NCBI GenBank assembly: GCA_963703565.1
Contig: CAVPEW010000042.1
Location: 1 to 64,000, forward strand
Length of the DNA: 64,000 nt
Direction: 5' to 3'
DNA from: CAVPEW01 sp963703565
Lineage (GTDB): Bacteria > Actinomycetota > Acidimicrobiia > Acidimicrobiales > VFJN01
The notes below the pieces were generated by a model, which worked only from the letters and a program-made list of their open reading frames with translations, was not told the origin of the DNA and made no database searches. Made by a program: the position numbers and the translations under genes. Of the stretch, positions 9,009 to 17,261 are shown piece by piece (position 1 is the first letter of the stretch; each line of letters opens with the position of its first letter).

Positions 9009-10523
9009 TCAGCTCCCCGCCGTGCCGCGGAGGTCGGCGAGCCCGTCCGCCAGGAGGTCCCGGGCCACCAGCACCATGACGGCCGCGTACGCCACCGTGC
9101 CGGCCGCCACCGTGGCGAGCAGCGTCACCCAGTCGGCCGCGCTGTCGACCAGCCACTCGCGCACGAGCAGCGCGGCCCCGGCCATGGTCACCGTGGCCAC
9201 CGCCATCGGCACCAGCGGGGCGATCTGGTCCATGAAGGTCTGGCGCAGGAAACGGGCCCGGATCGTGAACACCACCGGGAGGATCAGGTAGGCGGTGATC
9301 ACCACCGCCACCGCCACGCCGGTGACCCCCCAGTGGGCTCCGATCAGGTAGGCGGGGACCACGAGGACCAGCTGGAACGCCGACACCGCAAGCCCGATCG
9401 AGGGCCGTCCCACCGCGTTGTAGAGGGACGTCTCCAACCGGGTGAAGCTGAGGGCCGGGCCGCCGAGGGCGAGCGCCTCCACGATCGGGATGGCGGGCCG
9501 CCACTGGTCGCCCAGGAGGACCGGTACCAGCACCTTGGCCGACACCGCCAGCCCGATCGTCGCTGGCAGGCACACGATCGCGAGGTAGCGGTTGGCCTGG
9601 TGCACGCCCCGCCGGAGACGCTCGAGGTCGTGCTGCACCGCGGAAAAGGCGGAGAAGGCGGTGGCACCGATCGTCTCGGACACCTTCACGATGGGGAGCA
9701 GCACGGTGCGGTAGGCGAGCGAGTAGTAGCCGAGCGAGTCGGCGCCGAGCACTCGACCGACGATGAGGTTGTCGAAGTTCGTGCGGCCGTAGGAGGCGAG
9801 CCGGTCGCCGGTGACCAGCATCCCGAAGCCGACCAGGGAGCGGGCCCGATCACCGTCGTAGCCGATGACCGGGCGCCACACCCCCGCCGAGATGGCGAAG
9901 GTCCACGCCAACCCGGTGGCCAGCACGGCCTCGGTGAGCGCCATCGCCACGAGCGACCACACCCCACCCCCGAGCGCCGCCACCGTGACCCCGACCACCG
10001 CGCTCGCCACTGTGGCGATGGTGGACGACAGGTAGAACTGCCGCATCAGCAACGAGCGCACCAGCATGTCGTTCGGCGTCCGCTCGATGCTGTTCAGGAC
10101 CACCATGGCGCTCAGCGCGACGAGCACGGACGAAACGTCGGGGTCGCCGAGGAGACGGCCGAGCCACGGCGAGCCCCCGACGATCCCGGCGCCGAGCAGC
10201 ACCCCGCTGGCCAGGCTGATCGTGAAGGACGTGGAGACGTGACGGGGATCGAGGTCGCGGCGCTGGATGATGGCGTCGCTCATCCCCAGCCCCACCACCA
10301 AGCCGGCCAGGTTGCCGACCACCATCGCAAGCGCGAAGAGGCCCACCTCACGCGGGACCAGCAGGTGCGCCATCACGAGCGACGCCACGAAGCGGACGAC
10401 CACCTGCGTGGTCTGATCGATGGCCCCCCATCGCACCCCGGCCGCCACGCGGGGGCGCAGGCTCGCCTGCTCCGACCCATCGTGGCCCGGGCCGGGCGGC
10501 TCGTGGATCCGCGCCCCGGTCAC
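9009..10523 (-). CDS. Polysaccharide flippase (Wzx/MATE-like oligosaccharide exporter)
   Basis: 504 residues with 12-14 hydrophobic segments spread along the chain, opening with RPRVAAGVRWGAIDQTTQVV and LLVPREVGLFALAMVVGNLAG, the usual beginning of Wzx/RfbX-type transporters. This family flips undecaprenyl-linked repeat units across the membrane for Wzy-dependent polymerisation. It ends 6 bp from the convergent GT4. ATG 10523 lies upstream of the first predicted membrane segment and was kept. Together with the chain-length protein and the ligase/polymerase in this locus it completes a Wzx/Wzy-type export route. Confidence 0.9.
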   Translation of the reverse strand: MTGARIHEPPGPGHDGSEQASLRPRVAAGVRWGAIDQTTQVVVRFVASLVMAHLLVPREVGLFALAMVVGNLAGLVVGLGMSDAIIQRRDLDPRHVSTSFTISLASGVLLGAGIVGGSPWLGRLLGDPDVSSVLVALSAMVVLNSIERTPNDMLVRSLLMRQFYLSSTIATVASAVVGVTVAALGGGVWSLVAMALTEAVLATGLAWTFAISAGVWRPVIGYDGDRARSLVGFGMLVTGDRLASYGRTNFDNLIVGRVLGADSLGYYSLAYRTVLLPIVKVSETIGATAFSAFSAVQHDLERLRRGVHQANRYLAIVCLPATIGLAVSAKVLVPVLLGDQWRPAIPIVEALALGGPALSFTRLETSLYNAVGRPSIGLAVSAFQLVLVVPAYLIGAHWGVTGVAVAVVITAYLILPVVFTIRARFLRQTFMDQIAPLVPMAVATVTMAGAALLVREWLVDSAADWVTLLATVAAGTVAYAAVMVLVARDLLADGLADLRGTAGS

Positions 10524-10695
10524 CAGCGACCGGCTCCGCAGACCGGGGCTCCCGGCATCGGGCGAGGCTCAGGCAGGCGGCTCGCGGCTCCACCACGGCC
10601 ATGGAGCATCGCGGGAGCCTACGGCCGCTTGGCGAGGAGGTCGGGAGGCAACCCGCGGACGGCCGGGGACGAGCACCCCGGATGCCGGGAGCGCG

Positions 10696-11865
10696 TCACC
10701 GTCCTGCCGTCGAGCAACCCGTCCGCCGACCCCGCATGCGCCGGGGCCGCCGGCTGAGCTCGTCGAGCACCCGCTGCACGGCGCGCTGCTGGTGCTCCAG
10801 GCTCAGCCCGGCGTCGACCGCCGCTCGGCCCGCCGCCGAGCAGCGAGCCCGCCGCGCCGGATCATCCAGCAAGGACGTGAGGGCCGCGGCCAGCGCGTTG
10901 GCGTCGCGGGGCGGTACGAGCACGCCCGCGTCGCCCAGGACCTCGGGGGTGCCACCGTGGTCCGTGGCCACGATCGGGAGCCCCAGGCTCATGTACTCGA
11001 GCAGGGCCAGCGGCCCCGCCTCTGGGTCCACGCTCGGCAGCACCGCCACCGTCCAGCGGCGCATCCGATCGAGCGGGTCGGGCTGGTGGCCGAGGAAGCG
11101 GACGCGGCCGGCGAGCCCGGTGTCTCGGCTGCGCGCCTCCAGCGCCTCCACGAAGGCTGCGTCCTTCGGGAACCGCCCGCCCAGCAGCTCCAGCTCCACC
11201 TTCGGATGGTCTTCGGCCACTCGGGCCATGGCGTCGAGGAGCACGTCCTGGCCCTTCCACGGCGTGAGCAGCGCGGCGCAGCCCACCACCGGCGGGTGGT
11301 CGGCGAATGGGGCAGCGGGATCCACCGGCCAGCGGGTGCCGTTGCGGACCACCACCGTCTCCAGGCCCTCGGCTCGGAGCGGCTCGGCCACCGCGTCCGA
11401 CACAGCCACAGCCAGATCGGCGGCTGGACCCACGATCCGCAGCACCCGCCGCCAGCTGCGACGGTGGATCACGTCGTGCACCAGCCAGGCCGACGGGATC
11501 CGGGGGCGGGCGAGGTTCAGGGCGGGCAGCCCGAACAGCCCGTTGAGCAGGATGACGTCGGCGTGGCGGGCCTCCCGGCGCAGGACGCGAGCGGCCCGCG
11601 CGCTGTTCCAGGCCACCACGACGAAGCCGAGGGCGGCGGCGCCGGGGAGCCGGAGGTCGGGGAGCTTTAGATCGGGGATGGCCGCGACCGGCACGCCGCG
11701 GTCGCGGACCTCGTCGGCGAAGGGTCCGGGCGGGGCCAGGCAGGTCACGGCCCACCCGCCGCTGGCGGCCATGTCGGCGACCCGTAGCAGCACCGTCTCC
11801 GCTCCGGAGGCGAGACCGGTGTGGGAGACGACGAGAAGCCGTCGCCGGCCGCGGCTGGCATCCAT
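10696..11865 (-). CDS. Glycosyltransferase family 4
   Basis: 389 residues. It begins RRLLVVSHTGLASGAETVLL, with the Gly-rich loop typical of GT4 acceptor domains. The donor domain has PPVVGCAALLTPWKGQDVLL, GPLALLEYMSLGLPIVATD (EX7E region) and GTPEVLGDAGVLVPPRDA. The 172 bp between it and the flippase carry no convincing gene. It is divergent from the next glycosyltransferase, with a shared 72-bp control region. Confidence 0.9.
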   Translation of the reverse strand: MDASRGRRRLLVVSHTGLASGAETVLLRVADMAASGGWAVTCLAPPGPFADEVRDRGVPVAAIPDLKLPDLRLPGAAALGFVVVAWNSARAARVLRREARHADVILLNGLFGLPALNLARPRIPSAWLVHDVIHRRSWRRVLRIVGPAADLAVAVSDAVAEPLRAEGLETVVVRNGTRWPVDPAAPFADHPPVVGCAALLTPWKGQDVLLDAMARVAEDHPKVELELLGGRFPKDAAFVEALEARSRDTGLAGRVRFLGHQPDPLDRMRRWTVAVLPSVDPEAGPLALLEYMSLGLPIVATDHGGTPEVLGDAGVLVPPRDANALAAALTSLLDDPARRARCSAAGRAAVDAGLSLEHQQRAVQRVLDELSRRPRRMRGRRTGCSTAGR

Positions 11866-11937
11866 CGGCCATGTCTACCGTTCCGCGGCCGTCGGTCGGG
11901 AACCAGGTGGCCGTTGCCGGCCGCCTACCGTGCGGGG

Positions 11938-12981
11938 GTGGCTCCCCTGGTCGCCTGCAACGCGCTGGCTCTACGGCCCGACGGCACCGGCGTGCAGACA
12001 TACATCGGCGAGCTGTTGCGGGCGCTGGCGACCCGCGGCGACCTGCTGCTGCGAGCAGCGGTGCAGGCCGATGCGGTGACCTGCCTGCCCTACAGGGTCG
12101 AACCCCGGGTTCATCCCGTCACGGCCGGAGTCCGGCGCACCGCCCGAGGCCTCCGGGGCATCGGTCCGGCCGATCTGGTGCACGGCCTCGACGTCGACCT
12201 GCCTCTGCGGCCCGGCGCGCCTACCGTCGCGACCGTCCACGACCTGTCGGTGTTCGACGTGCCGGGCTCGTTCACCCGGCGGCGGGTCCTGGGGGAGCGC
12301 CTGATCGTGACGCAGGCGCTGCGCCGGGCCGACGCGGTGATAGCGGTGTCCTCCTTCACCGCCGAACGGCTGGCCGACCGGTTCGGGTGCCATGCCGACG
12401 TGGTGCCGGAGGCGACCCCGCCCGACCTGGAGGAGGCATCCGCCAGCGCCGTGGACGCCGTCCGGACCCGGTACGGGCTGCCCGAGCGGTTCGTGCTCCA
12501 CGTCGGCACGATCGAGGCGCGCAAGAACCTGGAGCTGCTGGCCGTCGCCTGCCGGGCGGCCGCGGTGCCGCTGGTGTTGGCGGGGTCGGTGCCCGCGGGC
12601 CGGTCGGCCCCGGCCGGAGCCGTCGTGCTCGGGTACGTGCCCCGCCGGGACCTGGCCGCGCTCTACGGGGCGGCCACCGTGGTGGGCTACCCGAGCCGCT
12701 ACGAGGGGTTCGGCCTGCCGCCGTTGGAGGCCATGCGTTGCGGCGCGCCGGTGGTGGCGGCGGCGACCACGTCGCTGCCCGAGGCGCTGGGGGACGGGGC
12801 CGAGCTGGTCGGCGTCGACGACGTCGACGGCTGGACCGCCGCCCTCCGGGAGCTGTTGGCCGACGAGGACCTTCGGGCAGCGCGACGATCGGCGGGACGG
12901 GCGTGGGTTGGCCGGCGCACCTGGGCCGAGGTGGCCGAGGGAACCGTCGCCGTGTACCGGCGCCTGGGCCTGGCGGTGTGA
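11938..12981 (+). CDS. Glycosyltransferase family 4 (mannosyltransferase-like)
   Basis: 347 residues from a GTG at 11938, chosen because it starts directly at the conserved LVACNALALRPDGTGVQTY strand-loop; upstream codons overlap the divergent gene. VATVHDLSVFDVPGSF, RFVLHVGTIEARKNLELL and YPSRYEGFGLPPLEAMRCG are hallmarks of mannosyltransferase-type GT4 enzymes. It probably adds a sugar to the repeat unit. It is convergent with the glycoside hydrolase pair, 22 bp away. Confidence 0.88.
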   Translation: MAPLVACNALALRPDGTGVQTYIGELLRALATRGDLLLRAAVQADAVTCLPYRVEPRVHPVTAGVRRTARGLRGIGPADLVHGLDVDLPLRPGAPTVATVHDLSVFDVPGSFTRRRVLGERLIVTQALRRADAVIAVSSFTAERLADRFGCHADVVPEATPPDLEEASASAVDAVRTRYGLPERFVLHVGTIEARKNLELLAVACRAAAVPLVLAGSVPAGRSAPAGAVVLGYVPRRDLAALYGAATVVGYPSRYEGFGLPPLEAMRCGAPVVAAATTSLPEALGDGAELVGVDDVDGWTAALRELLADEDLRAARRSAGRAWVGRRTWAEVAEGTVAVYRRLGLAV

Positions 12982-13002
12982 GGCTCGGCTCGCCTGCCGG
13001 CG

Positions 13003-13954
13003 GTCAGCCCGCCACCGTGGCGGCGAAGACGGCGTAGGCGGGCTTGGCGCTGAAGTCGTGGCGCAGCAGCCCGAAGTTGGCTTCCCGATCGGCGAGGTTC
13101 GTTCCCCGGTCCCGGGCGGCGTACCAGAAGATCGGCCCGGCCCAGGCCCAGTCCCCGGTGCCGGTGAGACCCTGCTGCACCATGGCGGCCTGGGCGCTCT
13201 CGCTGACCGCTCCCGACGCCGTGCCCGTCGGCGCCCCGAACTCCGTGATCCACACCTTCTTGGCCCCGTCCCCGTGAGCCGCCATCACGTCGTGCACCAA
13301 CGGCAGCCGCGCATAGGTGTTCCACGACGCCGTCGACGGATCCCGCGGCGCCGCCGGATAGCTGTACGGATGCACCGCGACCGCATCCAGCGCGCTGCCA
13401 CCACTCGCCGCGTAGATCCCCTCCACGAACGTCACGGGGCTCACCTCGCTCCCGTCACCGGCATCGACCGCCGGAGCCAACCCCCCACTGAGGACCCGCG
13501 CCTCGGGATCGGCCCGCCGAGCCGCCGCCGCACCAGCCACCAGCAGCTCCGTGTACGCCGCCGGATCCGGATTCGCACCCCACGCCCCCCGCAGGTTCGG
13601 CTCGTTCCACAGCTCCCACACCTGCACCCCCGTCGGCCCGTACCGGGCCACCAGGTGAGCGACGAAGTCGCTCCAGGCGCTCGTCGACACCGGCGGCACC
13701 CCGCGCGAGGCGGCCCGGGCCGCCCAGTCGGGCCCGTAGCCGGGGATCCCCACGATCTCGAACCCCCGCTCTTGGGCGGCTGAGACGATCTTGTCGAAGG
13801 GCGCCCAGTTCCAGGCGTTGTCCGCCGGCTCGACCGACGGCCAGGGGAAGTCCAGACGCAGCCAGTGCGCTCCGGTGGCCGCCATCAGGTCCAGCTCGTG
13901 GTTCTGCTCGGCGGTGGACATCCAAAGGAGGTCGGCGCCCGGCGAGAAGCCGAC
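13003..13954 (-). repeat. 952-bp direct repeat, copy 1 (hydrolase catalytic region)
   Basis: From the stop codon region to the codons for VGFSPGAD this stretch appears base-for-base the same as 14241-15192 (offset 1238). Identity ends sharply at both sides: the bases after 13954 encode the Thr-rich linker, whereas those after 15192 encode a different anchor segment. Confidence 0.85.
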
Positions 13955-14200
13955 GTCGCGGCCCGCGACGGTGCCGTCGACGGGCGCGGCCGGGGGCGTG
14001 GTGGTCGTCGTGGTGGGGGGCGTGGTGGTCGTCGTGGTGGTGGGGGGCTTGGTGGTCGTCTTGGTGGGCTTCGGCGCGGGGCCGGAGGCGGGTGCGCGCG
14101 CGGTGACCACGGGCGTGGGGGCGGGCAGGCACCCGACCAGCGTGGGCGCGGCGAGCAGGAGCATCAGGAGCGGGAGGAGGCGATGGCGAAGGGAGTGCAC
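13004..14200 (-). CDS. Lipoprotein glycoside hydrolase (clan GH-A, GH39/GH5-like)
   Basis: 398 residues from a GTG at 14200 preceded by a GAGGGAG ribosome-binding site. A signal peptide rich in Leu ends in a lipobox (TLVGC, cysteine at residue 24), so the protein is lipid-anchored outside the cell. Next comes a Thr/Pro linker of roughly 40 residues dominated by TTT and PPTTTT, then a TIM-barrel hydrolase. VWELWNEPN carries the acid/base Glu and VWITEFGAP the nucleophile Glu, so it should be active. The catalytic part is apparently identical at DNA level to that of the next gene. A likely job is trimming or remodelling the exported polysaccharide. Confidence 0.85.
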   Translation of the reverse strand: MHSLRHRLLPLLMLLLAAPTLVGCLPAPTPVVTARAPASGPAPKPTKTTTKPPTTTTTTTPPTTTTTTPPAAPVDGTVAGRDVGFSPGADLLWMSTAEQNHELDLMAATGAHWLRLDFPWPSVEPADNAWNWAPFDKIVSAAQERGFEIVGIPGYGPDWAARAASRGVPPVSTSAWSDFVAHLVARYGPTGVQVWELWNEPNLRGAWGANPDPAAYTELLVAGAAAARRADPEARVLSGGLAPAVDAGDGSEVSPVTFVEGIYAASGGSALDAVAVHPYSYPAAPRDPSTASWNTYARLPLVHDVMAAHGDGAKKVWITEFGAPTGTASGAVSESAQAAMVQQGLTGTGDWAWAGPIFWYAARDRGTNLADREANFGLLRHDFSAKPAYAVFAATVAG

Positions 14201-14240
14201 GGCTCCCTCATCGTCACGACAGCCGGCCGGGTTGAGCCGT

Positions 14241-15192
14241 GTCAGCCCGCCACCGTGGCGGCGAAGACGGCGTAGGCGGGCTTGGCGCTGAAGTCGTGGC
14301 GCAGCAGCCCGAAGTTGGCTTCCCGATCGGCGAGGTTCGTTCCCCGGTCCCGGGCGGCGTACCAGAAGATCGGCCCGGCCCAGGCCCAGTCCCCGGTGCC
14401 GGTGAGACCCTGCTGCACCATGGCGGCCTGGGCGCTCTCGCTGACCGCTCCCGACGCCGTGCCCGTCGGCGCCCCGAACTCCGTGATCCACACCTTCTTG
14501 GCCCCGTCCCCGTGAGCCGCCATCACGTCGTGCACCAACGGCAGCCGCGCATAGGTGTTCCACGACGCCGTCGACGGATCCCGCGGCGCCGCCGGATAGC
14601 TGTACGGATGCACCGCGACCGCATCCAGCGCGCTGCCACCACTCGCCGCGTAGATCCCCTCCACGAACGTCACGGGGCTCACCTCGCTCCCGTCACCGGC
14701 ATCGACCGCCGGAGCCAACCCCCCACTGAGGACCCGCGCCTCGGGATCGGCCCGCCGAGCCGCCGCCGCACCAGCCACCAGCAGCTCCGTGTACGCCGCC
14801 GGATCCGGATTCGCACCCCACGCCCCCCGCAGGTTCGGCTCGTTCCACAGCTCCCACACCTGCACCCCCGTCGGCCCGTACCGGGCCACCAGGTGAGCGA
14901 CGAAGTCGCTCCAGGCGCTCGTCGACACCGGCGGCACCCCGCGCGAGGCGGCCCGGGCCGCCCAGTCGGGCCCGTAGCCGGGGATCCCCACGATCTCGAA
15001 CCCCCGCTCTTGGGCGGCTGAGACGATCTTGTCGAAGGGCGCCCAGTTCCAGGCGTTGTCCGCCGGCTCGACCGACGGCCAGGGGAAGTCCAGACGCAGC
15101 CAGTGCGCTCCGGTGGCCGCCATCAGGTCCAGCTCGTGGTTCTGCTCGGCGGTGGACATCCAAAGGAGGTCGGCGCCCGGCGAGAAGCCGAC
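14241..15192 (-). repeat. 952-bp direct repeat, copy 2 (hydrolase catalytic region)
   Basis: Partner of 13003-13954 in the same orientation. The copies are separated by 286 bp containing the upstream half of the lipoprotein gene. Apparent lack of any difference implies a very recent duplication or gene conversion, or an assembly duplication. Confidence 0.85.
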
Positions 15193-15390
15193 CCGTGATG
15201 GATCGATCCGGGCGCGGTCGGCCGGGAGCGAGGTGGAGGGGTCAGGCCGGACCGGTCCGTCGTCGGGCCGGACCAACCAGAGCGCGGTTATCACCACCAG
15301 CGCGGCCGCCACGACGGCGGTGATCCGCCAGCAGCGGAAGGGCCGCTCCCGGGGCCGCCCGCCCGAGCGCGCCACGAGCGGCCCTGTCAC
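14242..15390 (-). CDS. Membrane-anchored glycoside hydrolase, paralogue with same catalytic domain
   Basis: 382 residues from a GTG at 15390 that overlaps the TGA of the acetyltransferase gene (GTGA). The N-terminus has a basic cytosolic stretch (RSGGRPRERPFRCWR), one membrane helix (ITAVVAAALVVITALWLV) and a short linker, then the same GH-A barrel, with both catalytic Glu in WNEPN and TEFG, as its neighbour. The two proteins therefore differ only in how they are held at the surface: lipid anchor versus transmembrane helix. Being co-translated with the acetyltransferase, this is probably the ancestral operon member and 13004-14200 the duplicate; that direction is inference. Confidence 0.85.
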   Translation of the reverse strand: MTGPLVARSGGRPRERPFRCWRITAVVAAALVVITALWLVRPDDGPVRPDPSTSLPADRARIDPSRVGFSPGADLLWMSTAEQNHELDLMAATGAHWLRLDFPWPSVEPADNAWNWAPFDKIVSAAQERGFEIVGIPGYGPDWAARAASRGVPPVSTSAWSDFVAHLVARYGPTGVQVWELWNEPNLRGAWGANPDPAAYTELLVAGAAAARRADPEARVLSGGLAPAVDAGDGSEVSPVTFVEGIYAASGGSALDAVAVHPYSYPAAPRDPSTASWNTYARLPLVHDVMAAHGDGAKKVWITEFGAPTGTASGAVSESAQAAMVQQGLTGTGDWAWAGPIFWYAARDRGTNLADREANFGLLRHDFSAKPAYAVFAATVAG

Positions 15391-16430
15391 CGGCGACGCA
15401 CCCGCTCGGCGGCGGTCAGCGCGGCGGCGCCGAGCCGCAGGACCCCCGGGTGGGAGGCGGTCAGCACCGTCAGCGTGTCGTAGGAGCCCGTGCTCCAGCG
15501 CCGCTTGTGGCCTTGGTCCCCCAGCAGCAGGTCGACCTGGTCGAGGCCGGCCTCGAACCCGTGGGCGATGATGCCGCGCAGCAGCAGCACCCCCACCGAC
15601 GCGTGCGCGAACCGGGGGTCGAACCGCGTGATCCAGTAGCTGAGCGTGCCGTCGACCACGAAGGCGATGCCGAGGCTGACCGCCTCGCCGTCGACCCGGC
15701 CGAGGAAGAGCCGCAAACGGCCGGTCTCGGCGCTGGTCAGCAGGAAGTCGTCCGTGAACCCAGCAAACGGGCCCCCGAACATGGGCTGTCGGGGCTGGGC
15801 TGCTTCCGCGGCGTCGAACACCCGGATCGCCTCGGGACGGACCTCCCGCCACCGGCCTGCGTCGGTGACCAGCTCGATCTCGTGGGAGTGATCGTCGGCA
15901 GCCAGGGCGCGCTCGGCCCGGCGGAGGTTCTCGCGGAGCTTCTTGGGCCGGGTCTGGAGATAGGTCTCGATGTCGCCGGAGCAGGCCACGGTGAGGCAGG
16001 TGTCGCGTGGCTGCACCCGTGCCGGCCAGTGTTGCGGCACCACGGGACCGGAGCGGGGCGCTCGCTGCTCGAGGAGCTGCGCGAAGCGGCGGCGGTCGCC
16101 CAGCACCGCGGCCCACAGGCTCTCGGCCACGTCGGGGCGGTCGGACGGGTGGAGGAAGGAGGTGACGGCGCCGAGCCCGTGGCCGAGGAACCGAACCAGC
16201 TGGACCGGTCCAGCGGACTGGATGGCGACCGGTGCCACGCCCAAGAGGTCACTGCCGTCGCGCACCGCCACGACGTGGGGCCGGCCGCTCGAGAGGTGAC
16301 GCGCCCAGGGGAGGCACCAGAACGGCCGGCTGAACAGCGGGGCCCCCAGGCTCCGCGCCAGCTCGTCCCACTCCGGTGCCAGGGCCGCTAGGTCGTCGAG
16401 GCTTGTCGCGACCGTCGTGGCGAGCGGCAC
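15387..16430 (-). CDS. GNAT-fold acetyltransferase, CelD/BcsL type
   Basis: 347 residues. Two GNAT-like halves are seen: an N-terminal block with PEWDELARSLGAPLFSRPFW and FLGHGLGAVTSFL, and a C-terminal block (LRENLRRAERAL, LFLGRVDGEAVSLGIAFVV, VLLLRGIIAHGFEAGLDQ). This arrangement is found in proteins annotated as acetyltransferases of cellulose/exopolysaccharide synthesis. It is thought to acylate sugars or precursors in the cytosol. It is first in an overlapping pair with the membrane-anchored hydrolase and 6 bp downstream of the JmjC-like gene. Confidence 0.8.
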   Translation of the reverse strand: MPLATTVATSLDDLAALAPEWDELARSLGAPLFSRPFWCLPWARHLSSGRPHVVAVRDGSDLLGVAPVAIQSAGPVQLVRFLGHGLGAVTSFLHPSDRPDVAESLWAAVLGDRRRFAQLLEQRAPRSGPVVPQHWPARVQPRDTCLTVACSGDIETYLQTRPKKLRENLRRAERALAADDHSHEIELVTDAGRWREVRPEAIRVFDAAEAAQPRQPMFGGPFAGFTDDFLLTSAETGRLRLFLGRVDGEAVSLGIAFVVDGTLSYWITRFDPRFAHASVGVLLLRGIIAHGFEAGLDQVDLLLGDQGHKRRWSTGSYDTLTVLTASHPGVLRLGAAALTAAERVRRR

Positions 16431-16436
16431 CCCGCC

Positions 16437-17261
16437 TCAGCCTCGGGCCACGAGCCGCCGCCAGGCGAGGGCCGCCGCCGACTTGGCGCGGTCGCGGCCG
16501 AGGGATCGGCCGGGCGGCCGGGGGTGGAGGCCAACCCTGCGGAGCTTGGCGTTGACCGCGTAGACACGGGCGGCCCGCTCGAGGTCCACGGTGTGGAACA
16601 CGAGCGAGAGCGAGATGGACAGGGCGTCGGAGTTCTGCACCACGTGGACGGCCCGTGGCGGGATGTACACGCCGGTGCCGGGCTCGATCGTGAACGTGTG
16701 CGCGTCGTGGGGTGGGAAGCCGGTGCGGCCGTAGCGGCCGCTGTGCATGCCCTCCATCACCTCCCGCTCGGTCTCGGCGTCGGGGAAGGTGCCCACCGTG
16801 ACCTGCTTGGTGCCCTGGACCTGCAGGAGCAGGTTGTGCTCGTGGTCGACGTGCGCGGGAGTCACCGAGCTGGCGGCCGACAGGAAGATGTAGCCCTCCC
16901 GGGCGACCATGGCGGATCCCAGGCCCAGCCCTGCGTCAGCGCCGTCGAGGCCCTCGTCGACGAGCGCCCGGTAGTCGGGCAGCTGCTCGATGTTCTTGAT
17001 CGCCATCCACCGACCGAGCTCCACGATGTGGCTGGCCACGTCTTGCGCCGGACGGTCGAGGTCCATCGCCCCGTCCACGGCGTGGAGCAGGTCGAGGTCG
17101 GCTCGGTTCATCTCGATGGAGGTCTCCGGGAGGCGACCGGCCACCGAGGCCACCGCGTCGTGGGTGAGCCGGGGGTCGCCGTGGAAGCCGTGGCGAAGGG
17201 CGAACGGGTAACCGCTCGAGCCGTCGCGCCAGGCGTCGTGGTCGACCTGGATGAGGGTCAC
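16437..17261 (-). CDS. JmjC/cupin_8-like Fe(II)-dependent oxygenase-type protein
   Basis: 274 residues. A double-stranded beta-helix is suggested by SSVTPAHVDHEHNLLLQVQG (the HxD metal pair) and, about 90 residues later, YIPPRAVHVVQNSDALSISL (distal His). This spacing matches JmjC/cupin_8 2-oxoglutarate oxygenases that hydroxylate proteins or small molecules. Its substrate is unknown; a glycan, lipid or surface-protein substrate would suit the locus but is inference. The GTG start overlaps the stop of the ligase gene (GTGA), so both are made together. Confidence 0.7.
   Translation of the reverse strand: MTLIQVDHDAWRDGSSGYPFALRHGFHGDPRLTHDAVASVAGRLPETSIEMNRADLDLLHAVDGAMDLDRPAQDVASHIVELGRWMAIKNIEQLPDYRALVDEGLDGADAGLGLGSAMVAREGYIFLSAASSVTPAHVDHEHNLLLQVQGTKQVTVGTFPDAETEREVMEGMHSGRYGRTGFPPHDAHTFTIEPGTGVYIPPRAVHVVQNSDALSISLSLVFHTVDLERAARVYAVNAKLRRVGLHPRPPGRSLGRDRAKSAAALAWRRLVARG

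Noticed and set aside
13990..14060. Short tandem DNA repeat or CRISPR-like array in the lipoprotein linker
   Set aside because: It is coding low-complexity sequence for Thr/Pro with no spacers; no CRISPR array was seen anywhere in the window.
13004..14563. A longer hydrolase start upstream of 14200
   Set aside because: The extra residues are an antisense-like reading of the second repeat copy; the GTG at 14200 has a ribosome-binding site and a signal peptide with lipobox.
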